Both the position numbers and the translations under genes were made by a program. Positions 27,038 to 34,927 of a DNA stretch of 38,171 nt are shown one piece after another. Position 1 is the first letter of the stretch. Every line of letters starts with the position of its first letter. The notes under the pieces were generated by a model. The model saw nothing but the letters and a program-made list of their open reading frames with translations, had not been told where the DNA came from and made no database searches. The DNA comes from Caulobacteraceae bacterium (GTDB lineage: Bacteria > Pseudomonadota > Alphaproteobacteria > Caulobacterales > Caulobacteraceae). The DNA is taken from positions 1 to 38,171 of the forward strand of contig CANJXI010000032.1 of assembly GCA_947478785.1 (NCBI GenBank), read 5' to 3'.

Positions 27038-27167
27038 TTCCCCCGGTACGGGGGAAGTGGCCCAAGACGCTCTTGCGTCGCGGGTCGATGGAGGAAGTCG
27101 AAAAGCAAGACCTCCTCCATTGTCGCCCGCCTTCGGCATTGGCGACATTTCCCCCGTACGGGGGGAA
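27038..27167. repeat. Intergenic inverted-repeat element, copy 2
   Basis: A 130-bp element bounded by TTCCCCCGGTACGGGGGAA (27038-27056), identical to the left end of the copy at 8512, and by TTCCCCCGTACGGGGGGAA (27149-27167). Interior blocks GTGGCCCAA, CGCTCTTGCG, CGGGTCGATGG and CGACATTTCCCCCGTA are shared with copy 1 in the same order. The central loop differs and is AT-richer (GTCGAAAAGCAAG). Confidence 0.85.
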
Positions 27168-27186
27168 GGCGGCGGCGCCGAATGGC

Positions 27187-27215
27187 TTGAATGTGCTATG
27201 GCCCTGGTCTACACA
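27187..27215 (+). promoter_or_regulatory. Candidate purA promoter
   Basis: TTGAAT (27187-27192) and TACACA (27210-27215) are separated by 17 bp. Transcription would begin near 27222, leaving a leader of about 100 nt that contains the hairpin at 27260-27292. Weak match; inference only. Confidence 0.3.
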
Positions 27216-27259
27216 CCCGCCGCGCGCGGCTGAGGCCGGAGCGCCACAATCGATCAAAG

Positions 27260-27292
27260 CCATCCGCCGAGCCCCTGTCGAAGGGCGGATGG
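27260..27292 (+). promoter_or_regulatory. Hairpin in the purA 5' leader
   Basis: CCATCCGCC (27260-27268) pairs perfectly with GGCGGATGG (27284-27292) around a 15-nt loop. It ends 30 bp before the purA ATG and 10 bp before its ribosome-binding site GGGGGAGGG. It could affect translation or mRNA stability. It matches no riboswitch class I recognise. Confidence 0.45.
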
Positions 27293-27322
27293 TCTCGCCC
27301 GGCAGGGGGAGGGATCGTACCC

Positions 27323-28609
27323 ATGGCAAACGTGACCGTTATCGGCGCCCAGTGGGGTGACGAGGGCAAGGGCAAGCTCGTCGACTGGCTGTCCAACCGG
27401 GCCGACGTCGTCGTGCGCTTCCAGGGCGGCCACAACGCAGGCCACACCCTGGTGGTCGGCGACCAGGTCTACAAGCTGTCGCTGCTGCCCTCGGGGGTCG
27501 TGCAAGGCAAGCTTTCCGTCATCGGGAATGGCGTAGTGGTCGATCCCTGGCACCTGCTGTCGGAGATCGAGAAGCTGGGCGGCCAGGGCGTGACGATCAC
27601 GCCCGACCTGCTGGTGGTCGCCGACAACGCCTGCCTGATCCTGCCGCTGCACCGCGACCTGGACCAGGCCCGCGAGGCCGCCGCCGTCAACAAGATCGGC
27701 ACGACCGGGCGCGGCATCGGTCCGGCCTACGAGGATAAGGTGGGCCGCCGCGCCATCCGGGTCGCCGACCTGGCCGACCGCGAGGCGCTGGAGGCCAAGA
27801 TCGACCGCCTGCTGGCCCACCACACGCCGCTCCGGCAGGGCCTCGGCCTGCCCGACGTGGACGCCGCAGGCCTGCTGGCCGAGCTTGAGGCCATGGCGCC
27901 GAAGATCCTGCCCTACGCCAAGCCCGCGTGGCTGTTGCTGGGGGAGCTGGTCAAGGCCGGCAAGCGGGTGCTGTTCGAGGGCGCGCAAGGCGCGCTGCTG
28001 GATGTCGATCACGGCACCTACCCCTATGTGACCTCCTCCAACACCGTGGCCGGCCAGGCCGCCGCGGGCTCCGGCCTGGGGCCCAAGGGACCCGGTTACA
28101 TCCTGGGGATCGTCAAGGCCTACACCACCCGGGTCGGCGAGGGTCCGTTCCCGACCGAGCTCAACGACGCGGTGGGCGAGCACCTGGGCGCGGTCGGCAA
28201 GGAAGTGGGCACCGTCACCGGCCGCTCGCGCCGCTGCGGCTGGTTCGACGCGGCCCTGGTGCGCCAGTCGGTGGCCTTGAACGGCATCAGCGGGATCGCG
28301 CTCACCAAGCTCGACGTGCTGGACGGCCTGCCGACGCTGAAGATCTGCACGGGCTACAAACTTGGCGACGCGGACTTCAGTTACCTGCCCGCGGGGCTGA
28401 AGGCGCAGAGCCAGCTCGTCCCCGTCTACGAGGAGATGGAGGGCTGGAGCCAGACCACCCAGGGCGCGCGTTCCTGGCGCGACCTGCCGGCCAGCGCGGT
28501 CAAATATGTTCGCCGGATCGAAGAACTTATCGGTGCGCCGGTGGCGTTGCTGTCCACCAGCCCGCAACGCGACGACACAATACTGATGCGCGATCCTTTC
28601 CAGGACTAA
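27323..28609 (+). CDS. purA: Adenylosuccinate synthetase
   Basis: Joins IMP and aspartate using GTP, the first committed step to AMP. Motifs: [19 protein letters not shown] (P-loop and catalytic Asp), GGHNAGHT (catalytic His), [16 protein letters not shown], and [19 protein letters not shown]. The length is 428 aa. I chose ATG 27323, preceded by a strong GGGGGAGGG and followed at once by the conserved start. The longer frame runs into the leader. Confidence 0.97.
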   Translation: MANVTVIGAQWGDEGKGKLVDWLSNRADVVVRFQGGHNAGHTLVVGDQVYKLSLLPSGVVQGKLSVIGNGVVVDPWHLLSEIEKLGGQGVTITPDLLVVADNACLILPLHRDLDQAREAAAVNKIGTTGRGIGPAYEDKVGRRAIRVADLADREALEAKIDRLLAHHTPLRQGLGLPDVDAAGLLAELEAMAPKILPYAKPAWLLLGELVKAGKRVLFEGAQGALLDVDHGTYPYVTSSNTVAGQAAAGSGLGPKGPGYILGIVKAYTTRVGEGPFPTELNDAVGEHLGAVGKEVGTVTGRSRRCGWFDAALVRQSVALNGISGIALTKLDVLDGLPTLKICTGYKLGDADFSYLPAGLKAQSQLVPVYEEMEGWSQTTQGARSWRDLPASAVKYVRRIEELIGAPVALLSTSPQRDDTILMRDPFQD

Positions 28610-28701
28610 ACCCTCGGTCGCGGTTCTGCGAACGCGGTTACCGTCAAGCCGTTCTTTACTTCCGTGCCGTAGAACAGGATCAGGTCCCGGGAGCAGCCGC
28701 C

Positions 28702-29514
28702 TTGTTCGACGCCGAAGCCAAGATCATCAAGCAGATGACGCCGCTGCTTCAGCGTGTGCTGATCGTCGACGCCCAGCCGGCCAGCGCCCGGTTCGTGGGC
28801 GACCTGATGCGCAACCTGGCCCGCTCGCAGGTCTGGGTCGCCGACACCCACGACCGCGCGATCCGGGCGGCGGGCATGTACGACCCGCACATCATCTTCG
28901 TGGAGTTCAGCTCAGGGATCGACGGGGCGGAGTTCACCCGGCAGCTGCGGCGCAGCCACCTGGCCTGCCGCTACGCCCCGGTGATCATGGTCACCAGCCA
29001 GGCGACCGCTGGCGGCATCCTGGCCGCGCGCGACGCGGGTGTGCACGAATTCCTGCGCAAGCCCTTCACCATGAAGGACCTGCTGCGCCGGCTGGAGGCG
29101 GTGACGTTGCGCCAGCGCGACTGGGTCGAGGCCGTGGGCTACGTGGGTCCCGACCGGCGCCGGTTCAATTCCGGCGACTACACCGGCAAGCTGAAGCGCC
29201 AGTCCGACGCGCGCGTGACCCCGGACCTGGCCAAGATGACCCAGGCGCTGAAGATCCTGCGCTCCTCGATCGGCGCGGTGGACATCGACCCGGCCCAGGC
29301 CATGCGCTCCATGCAGGCGCAAGCCGCGGCGCTGCAGACCTGCGGCATGGGGGTGGCCGACCTCAAGCTGACCACCGCGGCCATCGATTTCGGCCGGCAC
29401 CTGAACGAACTCGAGGCCAAGGGCGCGCCCTACGACAAGGCCCAGCTGCAGGCCCGCGCGGCGCCGCTGCTCGCCTACATGCCCAAGGACCAGGACGAGG
29501 CGTTCGCGGCCTAA
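28702..29514 (+). CDS. Degenerate response-regulator receiver protein
   Basis: About 270 residues from TTG 28702 (GGGAG upstream), or 259 from ATG 28735. Residues about 18-135 form a CheY-like receiver, visible as RVLIVDAQPASARF, then APVIMVTSQATAGG, and DAGVHEFLRKPFTMKDLLRRL. The acidic pair is D23-A24 instead of two acids. The phospho-acceptor position is Glu68 (FVEFSSGIDG) instead of Asp. Thr98 and Lys120 are kept. The C-terminal half is helical, rich in Ala and Gln, with no HTH, GGDEF or other output domain I recognise. It probably cannot be phosphorylated normally and may be locked in one state. It follows purA by 92 bp. Confidence 0.82.
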   Translation: MFDAEAKIIKQMTPLLQRVLIVDAQPASARFVGDLMRNLARSQVWVADTHDRAIRAAGMYDPHIIFVEFSSGIDGAEFTRQLRRSHLACRYAPVIMVTSQATAGGILAARDAGVHEFLRKPFTMKDLLRRLEAVTLRQRDWVEAVGYVGPDRRRFNSGDYTGKLKRQSDARVTPDLAKMTQALKILRSSIGAVDIDPAQAMRSMQAQAAALQTCGMGVADLKLTTAAIDFGRHLNELEAKGAPYDKAQLQARAAPLLAYMPKDQDEAFAA

Positions 29515-29535
29515 GGGGCGGCTCTTTTCTGCAAC

Positions 29536-29660
29536 CGTCATGGCCGGGCTTGTCCCGGCCACCCAGAGACACCGAGGCTGCAGGCGATCCGCCCGCGCCG
29601 CCGCCGCAATCCTTGAACCGCCCGCGCGTCTAGGTGGCCGGGACAAGACCGGCCATGACG
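29536..29660. repeat. Intergenic palindromic repeat of the alphaproteobacterial GTCATGGCCGGG type
   Basis: Two 28-bp arms, 29536-29563 and 29633-29660, are inverted copies with one mismatch. The left begins CGTCATGGCCGGGCTTGTCC. They enclose 69 bp. Similar elements are widespread between genes in alphaproteobacteria, and frames across them give the familiar spurious MAGLVPA/GRDKPGHD peptides. Here it lies between the convergent ends of the receiver gene and rpoH and could serve as a transcription barrier in both directions. Confidence 0.85.
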
Positions 29661-29689
29661 ATCAGGAAGAGGGTGACCTAGTCACGCGC

Positions 29690-30577
29690 TCAGGCGTCGA
29701 CCAGGTTCTTCGCCACGGCCGCGGCCTTCATCGACTTCTGCAGCTTCTCGAAGGCCCGGACCTCGATCTGGCGGACCCGCTCGCGGCTGACGCCATATTG
29801 CGAGGCGAGTTCCTCAAGCGTGGTCGGATCGTCCTTCAGCCGGCGCTCGGTGAGGATGTGCCGCTCGCGGTCGGTGAGCTCGGTCATGGCGTCTTCCAGC
29901 AGGCCCATGCGCAGGGTCTTCTCCTGGCTATCGGCCACCACGGTTTCCTGGCTGGGCGTGGTGTCGTCCACCAGCCAGTCCTGCCATTCGCTCTCGCTGT
30001 CGGCCCGCATGGGCGAGTTCAGCGAGGCGTCGCCGCCGGAAAGCCGGCGGTTCATCGAGATGACTTCCTCGTTGAGGACGCCCAGCTTGGTGGCGATGGT
30101 CGAGACCTGATCGGGATGCAGGTCGCCCTCCTGCAGGGCCGAGATCTCGCTCTTGGCCTTGCGCAGGTTGAAGAACAGCTTCTTCTGGGCCGCGGTGGTG
30201 CCCATCTTCACGAGGCTCCAGGACCGCAGGATGTATTCCTGGATCGAGGCGCGGATCCACCACATGGCGTAGGTCGCCAGGCGGAAGCCGCGGTCGGGAT
30301 CGAATTTCTTCACCGCCTGCATCAGGCCGACGTTGCCTTCGGAGATCACCTCGCCGATCGGCAGGCCGTAGCCGCGGTAGCCCATGGCGATCTTGGCCAC
30401 GAGACGCAGGTGGCTGGTCACCAGGCGATGGGCGGCGTCGGGATCCTCATGTTCCTGCCAGGCCTTGGCGAGCATGAACTCCTCGTCCTTGGCCAGCATG
30501 GGAAACTTGCGGATTTCAGACAGATAACGACTGAGGCCACCATCCGGCGACATCACAGCCAAGGCGCTTGCGGCCAT
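29690..30577 (-). CDS. rpoH: RNA polymerase sigma factor RpoH (sigma-32)
   Basis: The heat-shock sigma factor. The diagnostic RpoH box is QKKLFFNLRKAK. Region 2 has NVGLMQAVKKFDPDRGFRLA and TYAMWWIRASIQEYILRSW. The region 4.2 HTH is TLEELASQYGVSRERVRQIE. The length is 295 aa. I chose ATG 30577 because GAGGGG lies seven bases upstream; the TTG at 30592 overlaps that site. The gene has about 228 bp of upstream DNA. Translation or stability control by temperature is known for the family but cannot be judged here. Confidence 0.97.
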   Translation of the reverse strand: MAASALAVMSPDGGLSRYLSEIRKFPMLAKDEEFMLAKAWQEHEDPDAAHRLVTSHLRLVAKIAMGYRGYGLPIGEVISEGNVGLMQAVKKFDPDRGFRLATYAMWWIRASIQEYILRSWSLVKMGTTAAQKKLFFNLRKAKSEISALQEGDLHPDQVSTIATKLGVLNEEVISMNRRLSGGDASLNSPMRADSESEWQDWLVDDTTPSQETVVADSQEKTLRMGLLEDAMTELTDRERHILTERRLKDDPTTLEELASQYGVSRERVRQIEVRAFEKLQKSMKAAAVAKNLVDA

Positions 30578-30726
30578 GTAGCATCCCCTCAAAATCGCGG
30601 ACGTTCCTGGCCTTGCGCGACACGCGCGCGAGAACCATCCGCCCCCTTCTAATCCCTAGATAGGCACGGGGTTGCGGGAGCGGTAGGCCGCCTGGGAGCG
30701 CGACCTGAAAGTCCGACTACTCAACT

Positions 30727-30742
30727 GGGGTATTTCTACCCC
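30727..30742 (-). terminator. Hairpin with GAAA tetraloop after the rluD-type gene
   Basis: On the minus strand GGGGTA-GAAA-TACCCC forms a perfect 6-bp stem with a stable GNRA loop, 63 bp past the pseudouridine synthase stop. No T tract follows. It could end that transcript or protect its 3' end. It also lies in the region upstream of rpoH. Confidence 0.4.
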
Positions 30743-30805
30743 CGGATGTGGGCGCCAGCAAGGCGACGTTATCTTATGACGGCGCCAGCGGAGCTCCTGG
30801 TCCTG

Positions 30806-31816
30806 CTAGAGCTTCGCCAGCAGCGCTTCGAGGCGCGCCATGTCCGGCGGGAGCGGGCTTTCGAAGCGCAGGGTCTCGCCGGTCACCGGGTGGACGAAGC
30901 CCAGGACGGCGGCGTGCAGGGCCTGGCGCGTGAGGCCGGCCTCGGCGATGGCGCGGCGCACCGGCTCGGCCGGCGGGCCGGAGCCGTAGGTGGGATCGCC
31001 CAGGCAGGGCGCGCCCCTCGACGACAGGTGAACGCGGATCTGGTGGGTGCGGCCGGTCTCGAGGCGGCAGGCGACGCGGGCGGCCAGCGGCTTCACCGCC
31101 TTGGTCGTCGACCGGGGTCCGAAGGCCTGCTCCACCACATAGTGGGTGATCGCGTGGCGGCCGCCGGACTTCACCAGCGCCATTTTCTTGCGGTCGTGGG
31201 CGGAGCGCGCGATGGCGCCCTCGATGGTCCCCTTGTCGGGATAGGGCGCGCCACGGGTCAGCGCGATGTAGAGCCGGTCGATGTCGTGGGTTTCGAAGAG
31301 CGCCGAGAGACCCTGGTGGGCGGCGTCGGTCTTGGCGACGACGATGACCCCTGACGTGTCCTTGTCCAGGCGGTGGACGATGCCCGGCCGGGCCACGCCG
31401 CCGATCCCCGAAAGACTGGCCCCGCAGTGGTGGAGCAGCGCGTTGACCAGGGTGCCGCTGGCGCTGCCCGGCGCCGGGTGGACGGCCATCCCCGCGGGCT
31501 TGTCGACGACGATCAGGTGTGCGTCCTCGAAGAGCACGTCAAGCGGGATGGCCTCGGGCCCAGGCTCGGCCGCCTCTGGCGGCGGGACCTGGATGCGGTA
31601 GTCGCCCGCCTGCGCCTTGCCCGACGCGTCGCGCACGACCGTGTCGCCGTGGCTCACCCGGCCCTCGGCGATCAGCGCCTGGAGACGGGCCCGAGAGAGT
31701 CCGGGCGCCAGGCCGGCCAGCACCTTGTCGATGCGGCCGCCGGCCTCGGCCGGGTCCACCTCGACGACGCGGACGCCGTCGGCCTCGTCATCGTCGCCAG
31801 GCGCCCCGTCGCTCAT
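30806..31816 (-). CDS. RluA/RluD-family pseudouridine synthase
   Basis: A 336-residue enzyme that isomerises uridine in rRNA; RluD-type specificity for 23S rRNA is likely but not proven. The S4 RNA-binding domain is at about residues 25-75 (GRIDKVLAGLAPGLSRARL). The catalytic domain has LIVVDKPAGMAVHPAPG, HRLDKDTSGVIVVAKT with the catalytic Asp, and RLETGRTHQIRVHL. I chose ATG 31816, which overlaps the stop of the ferritin-like gene (ATGA). The longer frame upstream lies inside that gene. Confidence 0.93.
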   Translation of the reverse strand: MSDGAPGDDDEADGVRVVEVDPAEAGGRIDKVLAGLAPGLSRARLQALIAEGRVSHGDTVVRDASGKAQAGDYRIQVPPPEAAEPGPEAIPLDVLFEDAHLIVVDKPAGMAVHPAPGSASGTLVNALLHHCGASLSGIGGVARPGIVHRLDKDTSGVIVVAKTDAAHQGLSALFETHDIDRLYIALTRGAPYPDKGTIEGAIARSAHDRKKMALVKSGGRHAITHYVVEQAFGPRSTTKAVKPLAARVACRLETGRTHQIRVHLSSRGAPCLGDPTYGSGPPAEPVRRAIAEAGLTRQALHAAVLGFVHPVTGETLRFESPLPPDMARLEALLAKL

Positions 31817-32124
31817 TCCTTGCCGGCGGCGGCCTCTTCGTGGCCCGTGATCGAGCCTGACTTGAAGAGGTATTCCTTGAGCTGCTCGTCCACCTCGCCG
31901 TCGTTGCGGCGCAGCCATTCCAGCACCATGGAGGCGTGCTCCAGCTCCTCCTTGGCGTTGTGCAGCAGGATCTCCTTCAACGCCGGGTCGGAGCAGTCGT
32001 CGGCCCGCTGGCGGTACCAGTCGACGGCCTCGAGTTCCTCGATCAGCGAGGTGATGGCGTAGTGCTTGTTCAACGTCTCCGGGCGCAGCTTCTCGCGGGG
32101 GACATGCAGGCCTTCACTCGACAT
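31813..32124 (-). CDS. Encapsulated-ferritin-like (EncFtn) protein without visible encapsulin tag
   Basis: A 103-residue helical protein closely resembling EncFtn, such as the Rhodospirillum rubrum protein. The iron-centre residues align with a constant two-residue offset from my memory of that protein: Glu30 and Trp36/Tyr37 in SLIEELEAVDWYRQR, then Glu60 and His63 in HNAKEELEHASMVLEW. EncFtn forms ring decamers with ferroxidase centres at subunit interfaces and normally works inside an encapsulin shell. Here the protein ends KSGSITGHEEAAAGKE. It lacks the longer tail with a cargo peptide, and no shell gene is in the window. GGAGA precedes the ATG. Its stop overlaps the rluD-type start. Confidence 0.88.
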   Translation of the reverse strand: MSSEGLHVPREKLRPETLNKHYAITSLIEELEAVDWYRQRADDCSDPALKEILLHNAKEELEHASMVLEWLRRNDGEVDEQLKEYLFKSGSITGHEEAAAGKE

Positions 32125-32188
32125 CGGGTCTCCTATTGCTGTGCAGCTTCATACACCGCACGGCCAAACGCGTGAAAGCCGCCGCCGT

Positions 32189-32590
32189 TCAGGACCGGTC
32201 GACCAGTTTCCCGTTCTCGATCGCGCGATAGAAGCAGGTGCGGGCGCCGGTGTGGCACGCCCCGCCGTCGCCCTCCGGCGTCACCTTCAGCAGGATCGCG
32301 TCCTGGTCGCAGTCGATGCGGATCTCCTCGACCAGCTGGATCTGGCCGGAGGTGGCGCCCTTGTGCCAAAGCTCGTTGCGCGACCGGGAGAAGTAATAGA
32401 CCTCGCCGGTCGCCAGGGTCCGCTCCAGCGCCTCGGCGTTCATGTAGCCCAGCATCAGCACCTCGCCGGTCTCGGCGTGGGTGGCGATGGCCGGCACCAG
32501 GCCGGCGGCGTCGAAGCGCGGCGCGAGCAGCTGACCGCGTTCGAGAATGTCCTTGGAGGGTGCGGTGGGGAATTTGGCCATGGGCCGCAT
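32189..32590 (-). CDS. hisI: Phosphoribosyl-AMP cyclohydrolase
   Basis: Opens the ring of phosphoribosyl-AMP in histidine synthesis; a zinc/magnesium enzyme. Typical segments are [45 protein letters not shown] and the Cys-containing [13 protein letters not shown]. The 133-aa length is that of the stand-alone form, not the HisIE fusion. The start could be 32590 or ATG 32581; neither has a clear ribosome-binding site. No other his genes are nearby. Confidence 0.95.
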   Translation of the reverse strand: MRPMAKFPTAPSKDILERGQLLAPRFDAAGLVPAIATHAETGEVLMLGYMNAEALERTLATGEVYYFSRSRNELWHKGATSGQIQLVEEIRIDCDQDAILLKVTPEGDGGACHTGARTCFYRAIENGKLVDRS

Positions 32591-32635
32591 ATGGCGCCGG
32601 ACGCCCCGGTCGCGCTAGCCTCAACAGGCCTGGCC

Positions 32636-32662
32636 CCGATCCGGCGTCCGGCGCCGGATCGG
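32636..32662 (-). terminator. Strong hairpin between folE and hisI
   Basis: CCGATCCGGCG (32636-32646) pairs perfectly with CGCCGGATCGG (32652-32662) across a 5-nt loop. It starts 16 bp after the folE stop. An 11-bp GC-rich stem without a T tract fits a terminator or 3' end of the folE mRNA in a GC-rich genome. Confidence 0.55.
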
Positions 32663-32677
32663 CCTGCACGCCGCCCG

Positions 32678-33307
32678 CTACTTGCGGTTGGCGAAGTCCA
32701 GGAAGCGTTGGCGCAGCGTCGGGTCGGTCTTGAAGACGCCGGTGAACTGGGTGGTGATCGTGGTCACGTGGCGGTGGTGCACGCCCCTTGTGGTCATGCA
32801 CTGGTGCGCCGCGTCGATCAGCACCGCCACGCCCGCGGGGCGCAGGCTGTCGGTGATGGCGTCGCAGATCTGCTGGGTCATGGTCTCCTGGGTCTGGAGA
32901 CGGCGGGCGAAGATCTCGACCACCTTGGCCAGCTTGGAGATGCCCACCACGCGGTTGGTCGGCATATAGGCCACGAAGGCCTTGCCCAGGAATGGCGCCA
33001 TATGGTGCTCGCAGTGGCTCTCCACCTCGATGTCGCGGAGCATGACGATGTCGTCGTAGCCCTGGACGTCCTCGAAGGTGCGCGACAGTTCCTTGGCGGG
33101 ATCGAGGCCGTAGCCCTCGAACCATTCGCCATAGGCGTCGACGACGCGCTTGGGGGTGTCGATCACCCCTTCTCGGCGGGGGTCGTCCCCGGCCCAGGCG
33201 ATCAATGTGCGCACGGCCTCCATCGCTTCTTCGCGGGAGGGGCGCTTTACGGCTTCAAGATCAAGGTCAGTAGTGCCGACCAGGGTTCGGTCGCGTACGG
33301 CGTCCAT
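32678..33307 (-). CDS. folE: GTP cyclohydrolase I
   Basis: Converts GTP to dihydroneopterin triphosphate, the first step of folate synthesis. The zinc ligands are in VESHCEHHMAPFLGK (Cys, His) and HQCMTTRGVHH (Cys). GVIDTPKRVVDAY and PTNRVVGISKLAKVVEIFAR are typical. I chose ATG 33307 (209 aa) because typical family sequence begins soon after; a GTG at 33376 would add 23 residues of poor similarity. It is divergent from cysS. Confidence 0.96.
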   Translation of the reverse strand: MDAVRDRTLVGTTDLDLEAVKRPSREEAMEAVRTLIAWAGDDPRREGVIDTPKRVVDAYGEWFEGYGLDPAKELSRTFEDVQGYDDIVMLRDIEVESHCEHHMAPFLGKAFVAYMPTNRVVGISKLAKVVEIFARRLQTQETMTQQICDAITDSLRPAGVAVLIDAAHQCMTTRGVHHRHVTTITTQFTGVFKTDPTLRQRFLDFANRK

Positions 33308-33486
33308 GTCAGAGGCGGTTCTTTCCAGGGCTGAGTTGCGCCGGAACGAAGGTTCCGGAAAATTTCGCGTGGCCACCCTTAAGCGGAGGGATCACCGAGG
33401 GGTTGTTCCCGTGGCGTCCGGTCCTGTGCATCTGTATATGGGCCCATCGCCGCCCTCGGCAACTATTATCCAGCGTTAGCTTGACC

Positions 33487-34926
33487 ATGACTTTGGCACT
33501 CTACGACACCATGGCCCGCGCCAAGCGGCCCTTCGTCCCGCACGACCCCCGGCGGGTGACGATGTATGTCTGCGGACCGACGGTCTATAACTTCAGCCAT
33601 ATCGGCAATTTCCGGCCGGTGGTGGTCTTCGACCTCCTGTTCCGGCTGCTGCGCCGCGCCTATGGCGAGGACGCCGTGCTCTACGCGGCGAACGTCACCG
33701 ACGTGGACGACAAGATCAACGCCAAGGCGACCGAGGAGGGCGTCGGGATCGAGGTGATCACCGAGCGCTACCTCACCGCCTACAACGCCGACATGGCGGC
33801 GCTCGGTGCCCTGCCGCCCACCTTCCAGCCGCGCGCCACCGAGACCATCGACGCGATCATCCTGATGATCGACCGGCTGATCGCCAACGGGGCGGCCTAC
33901 GCCGCCGAGGGCCATGTGCTGTTCAACACCCAGGCCTACGAGGGCTACGGCAAGCTCTCCGGACGGCCGCTGGACGAGATGATCGCCGGCGCCCGGGTGG
34001 AGGTCGCCCCCTACAAGCGCCATCCCGCCGACTTCGTGCTCTGGAAGCCGTCCAAGCCCGGGGAGCCCTCCTGGATCAGCCCGTGGGGCGAGGGCCGGCC
34101 CGGCTGGCACATCGAATGCTCGGCGATGATCGAGGAGAGCCTGGGGCTGCCCATCGACATCCACGGCGGCGGCATCGACCTGGTCTTCCCGCACCACGAG
34201 AACGAGCGGGCGCAGGGGGTCTGCGCGACCCACGACCACGAATATTCCGCCTACTGGCTGCACAACGGCTTCCTGAACTTCGGCGAGACCAAGATGTCGA
34301 AGTCGGTGGGCAATGTGGCGCTGGCCCACGAGCTCCTGCAGACCATGCCGGGCGAGGCGATTCGCTGGGCCCTGCTGGTCGGCCACTATCGCGGCCCGCT
34401 GGAGTGGAACGCCGACCTGCTGGACCAGGCCAAGGGGGCGCTGGATCGGCTCTACCGGGTGCTGGCCGACGCCGACCGCTTCCTGCGCGAGTCCGGGCCA
34501 GGCCTGGAGCGGGACAGCGACGTCGAGCATCCGGCGCTGCGCCGGGCGCACGAGGGGTTCATCGCGGCGCTGGAGGACGATCTCAACACCGCCGAGGCGT
34601 TCGCCAGCCTCTTCCAGATGGCCGACCAGCTGCGCGCCGCCATCATGGACCGCGACGCGGCCCAGGTGCGCTCGGCCCGCGGGCGCCTCGCCAAGGACGC
34701 CGGCCTCGCGGGGTTCCTGCGGGCCGACCCGGAGGCCTGGTTCCAGGGCGCGGCGGACGACGGCCTGAAGGCGCGCATCGGCGACCTGCTGACCGCCCGC
34801 GACGCCGCCCGCGCGGCCAAGGACTGGCCGGAAGCCGACCGCATCCGCGCCGAGCTCACCGCGTTGAACGTCGAGGTGATGGACGGTCCGTCCGGGGCGA
34901 CCTGGCGGATCAAGGAGCAAGCGTGA
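33487..34926 (+). CDS. cysS: Cysteinyl-tRNA synthetase
   Basis: A class I synthetase of 479 aa. The zinc and HIGH-type region is YVCGPTVYNFSHIGNFR. Further zinc ligands are in WHIECSAM and FPHHENERAQ. The KMSKS loop is ETKMSKSVGN. The C-terminal anticodon-binding helices end at residue 479. I chose ATG 33487; the frame further upstream is not conserved-looking. The next gene starts one base after the stop and is probably co-transcribed. Confidence 0.97.
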   Translation: MTLALYDTMARAKRPFVPHDPRRVTMYVCGPTVYNFSHIGNFRPVVVFDLLFRLLRRAYGEDAVLYAANVTDVDDKINAKATEEGVGIEVITERYLTAYNADMAALGALPPTFQPRATETIDAIILMIDRLIANGAAYAAEGHVLFNTQAYEGYGKLSGRPLDEMIAGARVEVAPYKRHPADFVLWKPSKPGEPSWISPWGEGRPGWHIECSAMIEESLGLPIDIHGGGIDLVFPHHENERAQGVCATHDHEYSAYWLHNGFLNFGETKMSKSVGNVALAHELLQTMPGEAIRWALLVGHYRGPLEWNADLLDQAKGALDRLYRVLADADRFLRESGPGLERDSDVEHPALRRAHEGFIAALEDDLNTAEAFASLFQMADQLRAAIMDRDAAQVRSARGRLAKDAGLAGFLRADPEAWFQGAADDGLKARIGDLLTARDAARAAKDWPEADRIRAELTALNVEVMDGPSGATWRIKEQA

Positions 34927-34927
34927 C

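Larger units (their letters stand above)
26998..27322. other. Gene-free spacer between the VOC gene and purA
   Basis: This 325-bp divergent spacer contains the second copy of the intergenic inverted-repeat element (27038-27167), a candidate purA promoter (27187-27215) and a stable leader hairpin (27260-27292). Open frames crossing it are low-complexity translations of the repeat and are not genes. Confidence 0.7.

Noticed and set aside
27073..27360. Small plus-strand frame through the intergenic repeat before purA
   Set aside because: It is only a translation of the repeat element and the purA leader, ending out of frame inside purA.
27254..28567. 437-codon minus-strand open frame opposite purA
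   Set aside because: Antisense shadow of purA; composition typical of reversed GC-rich codons.
29540..30652. Plus-strand frame beginning MAGLVPA and running opposite rpoH
   Set aside because: The opening is the usual spurious peptide of the palindromic repeat, and the rest is antisense to rpoH.
30578..30726. Heat-shock (sigma-32) promoter before rpoH, suggested by CCTATCTA on the minus strand
   Set aside because: No matching CTTG-type -35 element at the right distance, so I did not annotate it.
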